From NCBI GenBank assembly GCA_944472155.2, contig OX235279.1:144122920-144186919 (forward strand): a stretch of 64,000 bases of DNA. The letters run 5' to 3'. The position numbers and the translations under genes were made by a program. Under the pieces are notes generated by a model, which did no database searches, had not been told where the DNA came from, and worked only from the letters and a program-made list of their open reading frames with translations. Source of the stretch: Trichobilharzia szidati. Taxonomy: Eukaryota; Platyhelminthes; Trematoda; Strigeidida; Schistosomatidae. How positions within the stretch are numbered: the first letter of the stretch is position 1; the number at the start of each line of letters is the position of its first letter. Positions 54,280 to 64,000 of this stretch are shown in pieces.

Positions 54280-54715
54280 CTTGTTCTGTTTTCTTCAGTG
54301 TTCTGTCAGTATTATTCGCTACACTTCGCAAGTATTCACCCTTTCTATTCTGTTTTTTCTCCCCTTACGTGATATCCAGGTTTTTTTTCTTCCTAGGCTT
54401 TTGCTGATTACATCTCACTTTCCTAATACTTCATCATTATAACAGTTTAACTGATATAAACTTATTAATTTCCTTATGTTTTCTGTTACATTTTGATTAT
54501 TATTCACAATTTCAACAGGTATTCTTTTGATTTTAGTTTATTTATGATAAGAATGATATCCAGATGAGTTTTTTCCTCTTGTTGCCATGGTTTATTAATT
54601 ACATAAATCAATACACTGTACATGTCTATCAAACAAAAACTGTTTATGAATGCCACTGTACAGCTATGTGAATGAGCTTATCGAAATAAAAGAGACTGTT
54701 TTCTGAACCACTTGC
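54280..54715 (+). mobile_element. Type 2 PLE 3' UTR, isolated
   Basis: Pyrimidine-rich UTR ending with TGTACAGCTATGTGAATGAG, TATCGAAATAAAAGAGACTG and TTTTCTGAACC (54652-54705), the type 2 tail motif. Confidence 0.55.
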
Positions 54716-54739
54716 TGTTGTTTTTTTGAAGCGATTGTA

Positions 54740-55045
54740 GTCATTGAAAAGTATAGATAATTAATGAGTTATTGGCTTAGCAATCTCTCGGTGTTTTGGA
54801 CTAGCGTTTGCAGATACACTTTGCTGACTGGTGAGTGCCAACATAAGCACGAAACTTTAGTCAAGCAAGGCTTCCCACTGATTGCCCCTCAACTACCTAA
54901 TAACATCAGTAATTCAGAGTGCACCGAGATCGTGAATCAGCTATCATGCTGACCATATTGTAAACTTCACTGATAGAGTTCAGTTTGCACCAAAAGTAGG
55001 TCTAGACACATTACACTAGTTACTAACTAGTGTCCAATCAAAAAA
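54740..55045 (+). mobile_element. Hammerhead SINE group 2, copy 3
   Basis: Weak tRNA-like head (TTGGCTTAGCAATCTCTCGG), ribozyme at 54820-54870, then the family body: GATTGCCCCTCAACTACC, GATAGAGTTCAGTTTGCACC and ACACTAGTTACTAACTAGTG. Confidence 0.65.
54820..54870 (+). ncRNA. Hammerhead ribozyme fossil
   Basis: CUGGUGA (A6 changed), helix II GUGC/GCAC intact, GAAAC intact, CUUUAGUC cleavage arm. An extra CUGA precedes the core. Confidence 0.6.
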
Positions 55046-55049
55046 TCTC

Positions 55050-56270
55050 TCGGTGTATTAAACGTCATCAGGATAGACGGTTATTTTATTCATGGGGAAT
55101 TTCTAAAAGTTCACTTCACTGTGGAGTTAGCGCCGAAGAGGTTCTCTAGAAGGATAATGAAAACTCCTCAATAAAACTACCATCATTCAGCTCAGATAGC
55201 ACAACAATGCTGAAAAGACACAAATCATTGCCTGAAAATCGAACTGTCTATATATAAGCTTACATATTTTTTGTACGTTTTCAATCAAGTAAACTACAAG
55301 TAGCAGAAGAAACGAAAACCTGTCGAATGTGATATTAGGCGGTTGAAGGAGGCAGACAGGAAGCCCTGGACCAAGGTCCTTTGTTTGTCGTCTATCGTCA
55401 TTAAGGTGACTTTACAATCCTCAAGGGATTGATGTTTCCCCTGAGATTGGAACCAGTGTTACTCAGTGCTTCAGCTAGAGAGACCTTACTACTGAGGAGT
55501 TAGGAATGACAACTAACTGGCTGATCTCTACGGTGTAACGAATGTCTCGTCTTAAGTCTTATTGCTTACGGAATTCTACTAGACATATACAAAATGTAGT
55601 CACCAAACTTGGTCACTCACCATAGTGGTGTACTTTGAATTAATGTTAATAGGGTGGAGGCAATCTGGAGGAATACCTAAACTTGAGTATTTCGCTCTCG
55701 TTAGCACTCGAATTTGTAACACCATTCAGATATCATACAATGACAAGCCATTTACTGTACTCGATGATGCAAGTCATGACGTTATTTTGGCGGGTGATGA
55801 CAAACAGTAGAATGCAGGAAGCTCGTTTCTTCTTATATGCGGCTTGTCATCTTAACGTATCTGCATGTCCAGTGAGACTCGCATGTATTACTTACCATTT
55901 TTAAACTCGAAGGCATCGTAAAATTGTTTGTACTAGAAACCGACATGTCGATATAGGCCGAGCATTTCGTTCCAGAATAATCAAATAAACGACGGGAAAT
56001 TTGCGATAACTTCAGCAGACAAATCAACAATCAAATTGTAACTAACATCACTACAAAAATATTCCCTTTCAAATCTGTCTCACCGTCAATTTTAAGGCTA
56101 TTTTGAATTTATAAAAGTACAGAGTTTGTATCAGCTGAATACACATCTTGTTTAGCAATAGACGCAGTTAAATAATATGTATGCGGTCGGTACTCTAATA
56201 TTCCAAAATGAGTAATGGCCTGTCGACACACCCTCAGCTGTGTTTGGGATTAACTTAGACAGAGAAAAAC
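55050..56270. other. No gene recognised
   Basis: Only short overlapping frames (55625-55904). Confidence 0.3.
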
Positions 56271-56274
56271 AAAT

Positions 56275-56392
56275 GGTTCAGCTAAGATATCTTTTCGGTG
56301 ATTTCATCCTCAAAAGCAGCTGTAGAATCGTATTTATATACATAACTTTACATAAATACAATTACTATTTGATTCTATATAATAACGAAAGA
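56275..56392 (-). repeat. Type 2 PLE 3' end (arm of inverted repeat)
   Basis: GGTTCAGCTAAGATATCTTT, CAGCTGTAGAATCG and CAATTACTATTTGATTCTAT pair as the reverse complement of 57277-57386. It is the 3' end of the minus-strand PLE. Confidence 0.65.
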
Positions 56393-56569
56393 GGAGATTA
56401 AAGGTGATAATAATTTCCAACTTGATATGAAAGTTTGAAGGTGTAAATATTAGATTAGAAGGGGTTTAGGAAAAAAATTTCACAGCACTAGAAAAAAGGT
56501 TTTTTAACGAATATAGGTGTGAATCGGGATGAGCATGGGCACAACAGTAGTTTTTATAACTGAAATGAA

Positions 56570-57251
56570 AAAAGTAACGAAAACTGAGGAGTCAAACCGA
56601 ACTAGATCTATGGTAAATGTAGAGGTTGGACCAGTCTCTTTAGAACACATGGCTCTCGCTTTTGGATGCATATATGGTGAGGGATTCTTCAGTACGAAGA
56701 AGTCGGAAACACACTGTCTTTGGTAGATGTTTGTCTACTTTGTGAATGACTGTGAATAATGAGTCAGTTGACAAGGTGTTCAATTATGACGCTTCTGATT
56801 GAACCACGGTCTCCTCTTCGCAGTCATGCTTTAAAAGGACCCGCATAGAACGACCTATGTACCTAGATCTACAGGTTCAGGTGAAATGATTTACGCATAT
56901 TGCAGTAGTCATATGCGGGAGTTTTTCGTTCGCATAGCTTAGAAGCAGTAGGTGGCTAGAGAATATCACTCTTAGAGTTGTTGCAGGACTAGAGATTCTC
57001 CTCTTTAAGATATCTGCCGCTACGTCTCCACTGATGTTCAAATTCATATATAGAAGTTTCTTTGGTATTAAAGTGCATTCTTCTCTTTTTGGCTTTGGTT
57101 TCATGTGCTTCTCCGCCAAACGTACTGGGTTTCGATTTTGAGCGAGGATATTTTTGAGAAATATGATCTCTTCTTCTAAGCAGTCAATGTTGCAAATTCT
57201 TCTAATGATACGGTGGGCTAGTGAGATGATGAGAGCTCTTTTTCGACTCAC
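56570..57251 (-). pseudogene. Penelope-like element type 2, RT end and GIY-YIG, broken
   Basis: The open part (57251-56877) reads SRKRALIISLAHRIIRRIC, a linker with LAEKHMKPKPKRE and LIPKKLLYMNLNISGDVAAD, then LPHMTTAICVNHFT, corresponding to the Cys-containing lead into GIY-YIG. After a frameshift, RYIGRSMRVL follows near 56860. The RT palm is missing. Domain order is the same as 20629-21767. Confidence 0.75.
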
Positions 57252-57276
57252 ACTTCTCCAATTATAGAAGCCTGTT

Positions 57277-57386
57277 ATTATGTAGAATTAAATGCTAATT
57301 GTATATAGTATAAACTTATGTGTATATCTGCGATTGTACAGCTGCCTTTGAGAATGAAACTGCCGAAAAGAGATATTTGCTGAACC
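57277..57386 (+). repeat. Inverted copy of PLE 3' end at the 5' side
   Basis: Carries the tail motif GATTGTACAGCTGCCTTTGA, CTGCCGAAAAGAGATATTTG and CTGAACC in plus orientation, opposite to the PLE it borders, as at 20443-20620. Confidence 0.65.
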
Positions 57387-58129
57387 TTTTGTTCTCCTCT
57401 CTCTAACAGAACTAACTTCTCCTTATTTTATACAGGATAATTATTTGACACACCAAGCTCTATGAATTATATCATCATTTTAAGTAACCTATACTGAACT
57501 AGTTAACTGACTTGATTAATCGAGAACCATTTATTCGATGGTGAGTCTACGTGGTATAGTCTTAATTTAGTAAACTGTTTGTTATTGATGTAATGGACGA
57601 CAATTGAAAATGGAATGAAGATCTAGATCGAGACAGGATTTGCACGAGCAGCCTCCAAGTTATCGGCCCAATGCTCATTGATCTGCATGACAACTGAGCA
57701 CTACACGTGTGGTGTCGAAGGGAAATGATAACATAATTAGTGTACTGAATGATGTTTATTCAAATCTCTCCAGACTATCCACTATCTATAAATATCACTC
57801 TTAACGTCTCATGCTAGGAATGCTATCGCTGGATTTGAAAAATGCTGAATTTTCACTTGAGATAGAGTAGTGCTTCGGTATTGAGACTAACAACCACACT
57901 AATTTTGCGGTTAGAAGTTTAAATTCGACACAGTGAGTGGTAAGTTAAGAAATATCTCAAATGTATAAAGTTTTCTGATAATCAGAAAATCTCAAGTAAA
58001 CACTACTTCAGCTCAGATAATCTCATCAACAAATGGAAAAAACAAACTACTTGTAAAGTGATTTATTAAATAACACACTGTCGAAAATTTATAAACTGTA
58101 AGATATTTTTTGTACATAAACCGATTATA

Positions 58130-58480
58130 AATGGAAATATATAAATTTCAATTTTGACTATGAAGTGATAACAGTTAGACAACCACTAAAATCCAGAGAA
58201 AACTGGAAAGGTGTTTCGTCCTAGTTTGGGATTCTTCATCATCAGCACGCATTGACTAAAGGTCGAAACCAGGAGCTTTCGGCTACAGGTCAAACTCGTA
58301 GATCACTCAACCACCACTGGGACCCGACTCAATGGTCAGATCATGAATTCCAACTTCCACCGGTTCGTGATTTTTGAACGACCATCATTCAGTGTCATCC
58401 ACGCCGAGTATTTTTTTCCTCCCTCCAGACCTGTTGGACCCTACTGGCCACGACTTCTCAATAGAACCGCTGGCAACTTC
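58130..58480 (-). mobile_element. Hammerhead SINE group 1, copy
   Basis: Minus-strand order: linker 58480-58340, tRNA-like head GTGGTTGAGTGATCTACGAG and CTGGTTTCGACC at 58320-58262, ribozyme, then 3' body to 58130. Confidence 0.65.
58201..58251 (-). ncRNA. Hammerhead ribozyme fossil
   Basis: GUGCUG, AUGAAGA core (C3 changed), AUCC..GGAC around CAAACUA, GAAA intact, CACCUUUC, CAGU. Helix II and GAAA are well kept. Confidence 0.6.
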
Positions 58481-58499
58481 GTCACACAGTCAGTCATTA

Positions 58500-58645
58500 G
58501 CCACCATCAGACTAATCTTCAAGAGTTTGTTCGTAGGGATTTGATTTGTTTCAATTTTGATCCACGGACTGATATCAGTTAAAGAGCCAGAGAGTACTGG
58601 ACAATTATTTCGTTCTGGTTTGGAGCTCATCGGCGGCAGGCACCC
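58500..58645 (-). mobile_element. Hammerhead SINE group 1, fragment with ribozyme
   Basis: Ribozyme remnant at 58593-58643 on the minus strand: CCGAUGA, GCUCC..GAAC, GAAA, UAAUUGUC, CAGUAC. Body contains GATATCAGTTAAAGAGCCAG as in its relatives. Confidence 0.6.
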
Positions 58646-58649
58646 ACCA

Positions 58650-58870
58650 TTCGGGTTGTAAACGATGACGTCGCTGAGTCTAGTCTGAACGGTCTGCGAG
58701 CTTGACTTGCAGCCGAGAGGTCTTGAGTTGGAAAGACGGTGTGTACTGCTGCTGAAGAGTCCCAAACTAGAACGAAACAGCTTTCCAGTACTCCCTTCTG
58801 GTTTTCAATTATTCTCTAACTGATATCAATTCGTGGTACGCCAAACTTGAGTCAAATCAAGTGCCTACAA
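58650..58870 (+). mobile_element. Hammerhead SINE group 1, plus-strand copy
   Basis: tRNA-like head GAACGGTCTGCGAGCTTGAC and GGTCTTGAGTTGG, ribozyme at 58741-58791, 3' body TCTCTAACTGATATCAATTC. Head to head with the copy at 58500-58645. Confidence 0.7.
58741..58791 (+). ncRNA. Hammerhead ribozyme, nearly complete
   Basis: GUACUG (helix I), an extra CUG, core CUGAAGA at 58751-58757, GUCC..GAAC helix II (one mismatch from GGAC), GAAA, CAGCUU, UC, CAGUAC. Closest to consensus in core residues among group 1 copies. Confidence 0.7.
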
Positions 58871-58989
58871 ACTAACTCTTGAAAATGTATAAATTTTTAA
58901 ACAAAATCTGTTTTATGTGACATAACAGTCATAAGAGAGTAAGTAAGACTAATCGTTGTTACGTTCACAACAGATGAACTGGTGCGCCT

Positions 58990-59006
58990 ACACACACACA
59001 CACACA
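58990..59006. repeat. (CA)n microsatellite
   Basis: Eight CA units. Confidence 0.85.
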
Positions 59007-59209
59007 GGACATAAGCTGATAGATAGGCAGACATGTATTAATAAAATGAAAATACAGAAAATAAGTTAGGGAGGAATCGAAAATTTTAAAAGCGAGAGGA
59101 GAAAAATCTATTATTGTTTTTTTCCCTAGAATAAATTAATTCCAATACACGTGTAATAAGCAAACAAAGTAGAATAGACTTATATTTATTCCCCTTTATG
59201 AATATGCAT

Positions 59210-59779
59210 AAAGCAAGAACAAGAGTTTATGCAGAATGAGATGGTACCATTAATTGCTTATTTCGTTGGCCTCTCACATCAGCTGCCTACAGCCTAAAGA
59301 AATCATTAAGTACACTATGTACAGAATCATTTTTAACATATTTACGATTTCCACATGATGTCAGCTGACAGAGAGTTCATGTTTAGACAGAAAATCAATA
59401 TATGCATACAATGGTAAGGGAGTTTCTTAATAAGGCCAAGAAGTGAGTAAGATAAGGAGTAACTAATAAGTTGAGTAACAATTTAGTGAATTCAACTCAA
59501 ATCAGAGAAACAAGAGACAAGCAAAGTTACACTATAAGAAAGAGGATTGAGGTTAAGGCCAAAGACTACATAATCAAGTGAGAGAGAGAGCAAAGACATC
59601 CAGTTACCAGGATTAGGAAAGACTGATAACTGCTTCTTTCTGAACACATGAGTCGAGTTACAGGAGTTTGATAGCGATTACTTCGGCAAACTTGAGGAGA
59701 ATTGAACTATTTCATCTATTGATAATTTTAAAGGATTTCACGATGTCCACTTCATGACCTGTATTGTTGAGATGTCTGG
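59210..59779 (-). repeat. Left arm of a large PLE palindrome
   Basis: Reverse complement of 59884-60503, close to identical by eye for most of its length. It is a 3'-terminal piece of a type 2 PLE, truncated inside the GIY-YIG coding part. TATGCAT at 59203-59209 recurs at 60534-60540. Confidence 0.85.
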
Positions 59780-60503
59780 TAGTTACACTGGGAAAACAGA
59801 AAGAAAGGTGCACCTCCAATTTTCTTAACATGTACCAAAAAGCCTACGTCTCGAGGCAAGTAAGGCCTATAATAACGCCATTGCCAGACATCTCAACAAT
59901 ACAGGTCATGAAGTGGACATCGTGAAATCCTTTAAAATTATCAATAGATGAAATAGTTCAAATCCCCTCAAGTTTGCCGAAGTAATCGCTATCAAACCCT
60001 TGTAACTCGATTCATGTATTCAGAAAGAAGCAGTTATCAGTCTTTCCTAATCCTGGTAACTGGATGTCTTTGCTCTCTCTCTCACTTGATTATGTAGTCT
60101 TTGGCCTTAACCTCAATCCTCTTTCTGATAGTGTAACTTTGCTTGTCTCTTGTTTCTCTGATTTGAGTTGAATTCACTAAATTGTTACTCAACTTATTAG
60201 TTACTCCTTATCTTACTCACCTCTTGGCTTTATTGAGAAACTCTCTTACCATTTTATGCTTACATTGATTTTATGTCTTAACTCGGAACCTCTAGGTATA
60301 AACTACATACGTGTATTTTTCTGGGCACTGTTTATTCAATTCAGAGTTTCCTGTCAACTGACATCATGCAAAATTTGCAAGCATGTTAAAAATTGTTCTG
60401 TAGAGAAACTTAAGAATTTCTTTAGGTTGTACACTGAGAGAGATCAACGAAATAAGCAATTAATGGTACCATCTCATTCTGCATAAACTCTTGTTCTTGC
60501 TTT
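59780..60503 (+). pseudogene. Type 2 PLE GIY-YIG end and 3' UTR (spacer plus right arm)
   Basis: Spacer 59780-59883 encodes a decayed SYTGKTERKVHLQFS..VPKSLRLEASKAYNNAI (YIGRT..L..EH.P.WL). The right arm continues ARHLNNTGHEVDIVKSFKI, KFAEVIAIKPL, a TAA, and DSCIQKEAVI, which corresponds to the HxMETGHKV..LAIKRLKPVLCVQK ending of other copies. A long UTR follows to 60503. The left arm at 59210-59779 is an inverted copy of this 3' part. Confidence 0.8.
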
Positions 60504-60544
60504 ATTTAAAAAGAACTGAGACTATGAAATATTTATGCATTGCT

Positions 60545-61009
60545 AGACGCGGAGTAGAGAGAATTCAACCTGTTGACTAATGTACACATTGATTAAAGCT
60601 GAATACTAACTAGTATAGAACAGTATGGCAGAGTAAATTATGCGAATATATTCTTTAGAATTCTACCAACATCACCACCACTAACAGTAACAGCAAGTGG
60701 TTAAAACAAGCAGTATGCAAAAGACTGCATAAGCCACTACCAGTGGAAACAATATTGAGCTGTAGACCATAATTTTTTTAGGAAAAGTAGTTTGAAAAAT
60801 TTTAAAGTACACAGAATATAGAACTGCCATTTGTCAGTTGGTATAACGAGTAATAACTTGATCACACTAGTCAAAAGAGCGTGACACTCATGTGACAACA
60901 GCACGGAATCAAAACAAAAAATTTAAAACAGCCTAATAATTTATCAGTATCCCATTCAAGCCTATAGAATTAATAACGACATTGAAGCAAATAGTCAAAT
61001 TTTGATGTA
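60545..61009. other. No feature recognised
   Basis: AT-rich sequence without recognised motifs. Confidence 0.35.
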
Positions 61010-61260
61010 TTTCAAGATTGCTCACGGATTCATCTCAGTTAGAGAACCACTGGAGACCAAGAAGTACTGGAAAGCTGTTTCCTTTTAGTCTAAGACACTT
61101 CAGAGGCGTGTACCCTCCAAGGTTCGAAAGAAGGACCTTCTGATTACAAGGGAAGCTCGTAGACCATTCAGCCATTGGGACTCAACTCAGTGGCTGACGC
61201 ATGAATTCTAACTTCTGCCATTTCGTGATTTTAGCACGACCGGCACCACTCAAATAGAAT
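61010..61260 (-). mobile_element. Hammerhead SINE group 1, left part (PLE-interrupted)
   Basis: tRNA-like head TGGCTGAATGGTCTACGAG and CTTTCGAACC on the minus strand at 61190-61125, ribozyme at 61063-61113, body to 61010. The linker stops at about 61255 and seems to continue at 62232. Confidence 0.65.
61063..61113 (-). ncRNA. Hammerhead ribozyme fossil
   Basis: CUGAAGU, GUCU..., GGAAAC, CAGCUUUC, CAGUAC. Core A9 and helix II are damaged. Confidence 0.5.
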
Positions 61261-61300
61261 ACCAACTAAAATTAAGGAAATTTCTACAAAAAGCTGAGGA

Positions 61301-62230
61301 TCATTCGAACCTAGATGGCCAAGGTAAGGACAATATCTGAACACATAAAGTGGGCTTCTTAATGTGGATCCCAGTGGTTTCAGCAACATTTAGTAAACGA
61401 ACTCTTAAGGCGAAGTTGAGATTTGTTGGTATGCAGTAAATGACTTTGAAAGCCTCGTTGACATTAATCTTGTGTTTTGTATCCACAAGATGGGATAGAA
61501 TAGCGCTGCGAATAGATTTTGTTTGTCCTTTACTCAACCACATAGGATGATGTTCGGAAATCCGACGAGAAACACACCTAATTGTACGACCTATGTTACT
61601 GGATCCACAAGAGCAGTTAAATTGGTAGATACACATGGAAGAGGCGAAATTAGTCAGTTTTTCTTTTACTCCCGAACACAAAATAGGGATGGTTTTGAGG
61701 ACACAGCGTAATTCGACAGCAGGGAATGCTCTTTTTACCACATTCCTAAGGCGTTGTGTTAGTATTTCGCTGATATAATCGCCGAGGAACTGGATCTGTA
61801 AGAATAAGGCCTTTTTAGGAACTGTTGGTACCTTCGGCTGCCTTGCTTTTTGATTTATATTCTTATCAATGAACTTTTCTGGATAACTATTTTCACTTAA
61901 CAACCGTTTAATATTATTAAGTTCCTCATCAAGACATTCATCCGAGCAGATTGTTCTTGCTCTGTGAACCAAGCACTTTATCAGACTGCGTTTGTATTTC
62001 AGGGGCATGAAGTTGGAAAAATGAGTATACTGACCAGTTGATGTAGGTTTTCTATATACACTTCTTATTGTGCCATCCTCTTTTCTGGTCATAAGGACGT
62101 CTAGGAATGAAATACTAGAGTCTTTTTCTTTCTCGATAGTAAAATTTATTGCAGGATGAACATCGTTAAATTTGTCCAGTATATTCTTTGCTTCCTCGTC
62201 ATTTTTCAAAATCAAAAATGTATCATCCAA
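61301..62230 (-). CDS. Penelope-like element type 2, 5'-truncated open frame
   Basis: Uninterrupted 309-codon frame from the catalytic box to the end: MDDTFLILKNDEEAK (YxDD region, first residue cut off), ISFLDVLMTRKEDG, KYKRSLIKCLVHRARTIC, a linker VPTVPKKALFLQIQFLGDYI, then CIYQFNCSCGSSNIGRTIR and RRISEHHPMWLSKG, HLVDTKHKINV and KKPTLCVQILSLPWPS. The GIY-YIG Tyr of 'YIGRT' is Asn (SNIGRT), so the nuclease may be inactive. No upstream RT. It stops at a SINE on both sides. Confidence 0.85.
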   Translation of the reverse strand: MDDTFLILKNDEEAKNILDKFNDVHPAINFTIEKEKDSSISFLDVLMTRKEDGTIRSVYRKPTSTGQYTHFSNFMPLKYKRSLIKCLVHRARTICSDECLDEELNNIKRLLSENSYPEKFIDKNINQKARQPKVPTVPKKALFLQIQFLGDYISEILTQRLRNVVKRAFPAVELRCVLKTIPILCSGVKEKLTNFASSMCIYQFNCSCGSSNIGRTIRCVSRRISEHHPMWLSKGQTKSIRSAILSHLVDTKHKINVNEAFKVIYCIPTNLNFALRVRLLNVAETTGIHIKKPTLCVQILSLPWPSRFE

Positions 62231-62231
62231 C

Positions 62232-62460
62232 CAATGTCATCGACGGCAAGCATCTGTTCTCGCTCCCAAACTGGATGGATCCCATTCGTCACAACTTCTG
62301 ACTAGAACTCCTGGCACTTTCGTCCTGTAGCCAGTCACTAGGGGTGGGTGCGTACTGACGATGAGCCCCAAGCTAGGACGAAACAGCTGTCCAGTACTCA
62401 CTGCTGGATTTCCATGTTTCTCTAACTTACATTAATCGATGATCAAACTTGAAAAAAACT
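62232..62460 (+). mobile_element. Hammerhead SINE group 1, right part
   Basis: Linker CCAATGTCATCGACGGC matches the linker of the 58.3-kb copy (CAGTGTCATCCACGCC), followed by CCTGTAGCCAGTCACTAG and the ribozyme at 62352-62398, then CTGCTGGATTTCC body. Confidence 0.6.
62352..62398 (+). ncRNA. Hammerhead ribozyme, best stems
   Basis: Helix I GUACUG/CAGUAC is perfect. The core reads ACGAUGA (C3 and U4 changed), helix II GCCCC..GGAC is partly paired around AAGCUA, GAAA is intact, helix III CAG/CUG is perfect and loop-less, and GUC is at the cleavage site. Two core changes should block activity. Confidence 0.65.
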
Positions 62461-62859
62461 GCTATAAACTAACTCTTGAAGATTTCGATACAATAAGTAG
62501 TAGCGACTGATTGAAGGTGGAAAGAAAGTTTGAGTCAAGTCAGCTGAGCAGTGAGTGCGATGATAAACGGGTAATAAATATATCATTATTCTATATGTCA
62601 GCTGAATATTGTCCACAACTTTTGCGCCGAAATGACGATCTAGTTAGCAGATAGTTGTTATAGCTCAGATGAGAACACGTCGAACTGTTCCATAAAATAC
62701 ATAGAGACATACAATCTAAAACCAAAAAGTCGGCAGAAGGAGGAACGACACTAAGACCTCAGATGAACACACAGGAGTGATTAAGACACCCAACGAACAA
62801 CGAAGGACAAACACCAATCACCATCAGAGGCAGAAATCTAACGGAAGTCACTTACCAAG

Positions 62860-63380
62860 ACAGAATCTTTTTAGCTACAAATGGCACAAATGACGACATC
62901 AAAAGCACGGTCGGAAAAGCAAGACAGGCCGTTAATTACTCTAAAACCAGTTTGGAGGAGATCTACAGCACTCAGCATAACGAACAAGATCCGAATTTTC
63001 AACACCAATGTCAAAATCACTACTTCAATATGGTTCAGAGATTTGAACAGATTCGCATCAAAAGCATTTCCAATAGCCAGTTACAGAATGTCATCAATAG
63101 CTACTCTCGGTCAACACTAAAGAGCAGATAGCAACAAGGAACATTAAAGACACACTCAACTCACATGATGCACTAGGGTTGTGAGTGGAACCCGAATGGG
63201 AAGCGACGGGTTGGGCCTCCAATGGTTACATGGAAACAATCATCTGAAGAGGAAATGAGGGCTTGTATAATCAGTCATGCAACAGTCTAGAGGTAATGGT
63301 GGAGAACTGAGTGCAGTAAAGATGCACCGCTGAAGCTATATGTTCCAGTCGGAATGGAAAGAGTAAATAATAATAACACC
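62860..63380 (+). pseudogene. LINE C-terminus, second type, with AAT tail
   Basis: NGTNDDIKSTVGKARQAV then, in another frame, NKIRIFNTNVK (normally followed by SVLLYG.ETW), and WNPNGKRRVGPPMVTWKQ near 63190, matching the common 'WNPQGKRKRGRPRNTWRR' end of SR2/RTE-type LINEs. Ends with an AATAATAATAA tail at about 63366-63376. Different 3' end from the LRWLGHVLRM family. Confidence 0.7.
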
Positions 63381-63958
63381 ATACTACTGATTCACATGAC
63401 AGACTGACACACGCTCCCCGTGGTGATTGCACTGGAATGATGACCTGGTTAGTATTTCGGTCTTGTACCTCATCCTGTAGAACTCCAAACTGGTAGTTCT
63501 GAAACCGTTAGTTCGAATTCTGTCTTTTTAAATTATATCAGCAATAGTCTACCAACAGCCTCATCATGATCAACTTAACAGAATTTCGACTGTAATGTAA
63601 CAGAATTCAAGTCAGTTGAATAGTACTAATTACTTTCAAATATGACAAAATAATTAACATTTAGCCTAAATAAAGTAAAATAAAATAAAATGACACCTAC
63701 AAGTTGAAAACATCAAAGCATATTTTATCAGTTGGTGTTTCTTTTTTCTCTTCTGAAAACAGGACAATGTTTATTGCATTAAGAAAATGTATTTTCAGTC
63801 ATGAACGGAACGAACATGTAGACAGAAAAGAAATTCTACTGTTAATATCATTAGGACATTGTGATCAGCGCAATGCCGAATGTTTAGTGGCTATCATACT
63901 TTTTTGCGTACTGATGAATTTAACAACGAACTTAAGGATTACATATTTCTTGAAAATG

Positions 63959-63979
63959 TTATTATTATTATTATTATTA
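63959..63979. repeat. (ATT)n microsatellite
   Basis: About seven ATT units at the right edge. Confidence 0.85.
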
Positions 63980-64000
63980 ATATATGGTTGAACTGCCTTT

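Overview
The window looks like nuclear DNA from a schistosomatid blood fluke (Schistosoma or a close relative such as Trichobilharzia). It is AT-rich, has spliced genes with introns of 34 and 36 nt beside multi-kilobase introns, and is dominated by repeats of fluke type: hammerhead-ribozyme SINEs of the S-alpha kind, Penelope-like elements (PLEs) with a GIY-YIG domain, RTE/SR2-like and CR1-like LINEs, and Gypsy LTR elements. No bacterial-style operon or CRISPR was seen.

Two host genes are supported. On the minus strand, four exons between 8221 and 1556 splice in phase into the N-terminal ~444 residues of an M3-family oligopeptidase (oligopeptidase A type) with a mitochondrial-presequence-like start; the zinc-site exons must lie beyond the left edge. 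On the plus strand, 35657-41325 encodes a full calmodulin apart from the initiator Met, whose exon was not located.

Layout: 1-8.2 kb, M3 gene with LINE debris in its introns; 9.7-11.2 kb, a decayed Gypsy element; 13.8-22.3 kb, a PLE/LINE cluster including the best preserved PLE, flanked by a 14-bp direct repeat; 24-26.4 kb, two SINEs and a PLE 3' region; 28.2-33.4 kb, three copies of a dispersed repeat and a minus-strand Gypsy element; 35.6-41.3 kb, calmodulin; 43-44.2 kb, an internally deleted LINE; 46-50 kb, several SINEs; 50.6-54 kb, two opposed LINEs; 56-64 kb, three more PLEs, a cluster of ribozyme SINEs and a LINE tail.

The most interesting signal is structural. Three separate PLE insertions carry an inverted copy of their own 3' end at the 5' side, making long hairpins (arms about 182, 110 and 570-620 bp), and the PLE and SINE families both carry hammerhead-type motifs. 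PLE hammerheads and S-alpha ribozymes are known from the literature; the recurring head-to-tail-inverted architecture with matching target-site repeats is what deserves checking. All similarity calls are by eye.
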